Positions 49,678 to 49,703 of a stretch of DNA of 49,703 nt are shown here, piece by piece. Each line of letters begins with the position of its first letter. The stretch's first letter is position 1. A model generated the notes under the pieces. It did not search any database. It was not told the DNA's origin and saw only the letters and a list, made by a program, of their open reading frames with translations. Origin of the DNA: Agromyces salentinus (GTDB lineage Bacteria > Actinomycetota > Actinomycetes > Actinomycetales > Microbacteriaceae); NCBI RefSeq assembly GCF_009749395.1, contig NZ_WBIR01000025.1:1-49703 (forward strand). The letters are read 5' to 3'. The translations under genes and the position numbers were made by a program.

Positions 49678-49703
49678 TTGTCTCACGCTAATGCCCGGCT
49701 GAC
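49678..49703 (+). CDS. IS481-family transposase (N-terminus, partial)
   Basis: The frame from TTG 49678 reads LSHANARLT before the window ends. This is the usual opening of IS481-type transposases, which continue with a helix-turn-helix and a DDE catalytic domain outside the window. GGAGG lies 6 nt upstream, inside a stem-loop. Confidence 0.8.

Larger units (their letters stand above)
49585..49703 (+). mobile_element. IS481-family insertion sequence (left end, partial)
   Basis: At 49585 the sequence changes to TGTACTGACCCGGATCGTTG, whose TGT start fits the TGT...ACA ends of IS481-family elements. It is followed by a leader and a transposase start. The right end is outside the window, so the target duplication cannot be seen. 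The element would interrupt the region upstream of 48996..49517. Confidence 0.75.

Overview
The window is very GC-rich and densely coded. Its gene set points to a Gram-positive actinobacterium, most likely of the Microbacteriaceae (Agromyces- or Microbacterium-like). The grounds are an actinobacterial-type NucS mismatch endonuclease, a DtxR/IdeR-type iron box, lipoproteins and a Tat substrate, no outer-membrane genes, and many genes whose -10 hexamer lies only 6-7 nt upstream of the start codon (leaderless mRNA architecture). I find no tRNA, rRNA, CRISPR array or replication origin.

Layout. 1-200: the 3' end of a berberine-bridge-type FAD oxidoreductase, then homopolymer G/C runs and a corrupted second copy of the gene end, probably an assembly artefact. 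0.4-5.6 kb: a DUF805 membrane protein, a PLP-dependent decarboxylase, a DUF1992 protein, a phospholipase D-type HKD protein and a DRGH-type non-specific nuclease. 5.57-6.12 kb: a convergent intergenic gap with four different repeat types, including a perfect 30-bp palindrome and 22 copies of a heptamer. 6.1-17.0 kb: mostly single genes (CDF and AI-2E-type transporters, a GAP-family membrane protein, an FAD monooxygenase, an AraC/GyrI-like regulator, a YjbR-type protein, an EamA exporter, a GIY-YIG-type protein, a coiled-coil protein, a RibD-like reductase and a second BBE oxidoreductase). 17.3-19.4 kb: oligopeptidase B. 19.6-23.1 kb: the iron uptake operon efeUOB behind a DtxR/IdeR box. 23.1-24.0 kb: two tandem paralogous membrane proteins of unknown function. 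24.1-26.7 kb: a MocR-type regulator divergent from a PNPOx-like protein, with a clear operator between them, and a 38-residue membrane protein.

26.7-32.5 kb: a LysM lipoprotein divergent from a large LuxR-type ATPase regulator, then a glutathione peroxidase and peptidase T. 32.7-41.9 kb is the most coherent system: a fructan/fructose locus with a secreted multidomain GH32 fructanase, a PfkB sugar kinase translationally coupled to a LacI repressor, and a divergent sugar ABC transporter (binding protein, permease, ATPase) ending in an ABM-fold monooxygenase. Three copies of a TGACA-N4-TGTCA operator tie together the fructanase, the repressor and the transporter. 42.1-49.5 kb: a TetR regulator, a secreted M6 (immune inhibitor A-like) metalloprotease, a HAD phosphatase, NucS, an MFS transporter and a conserved actinobacterial protein of unknown function. 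The window ends inside an IS481-type insertion sequence whose leader can fold over the transposase ribosome-binding site.

A GGATGCC/GGCATCC heptamer occurs about 70 times by eye. It appears inside genes, as Asp(GAT)-Ala(GCC), and as the arms of intergenic hairpins.
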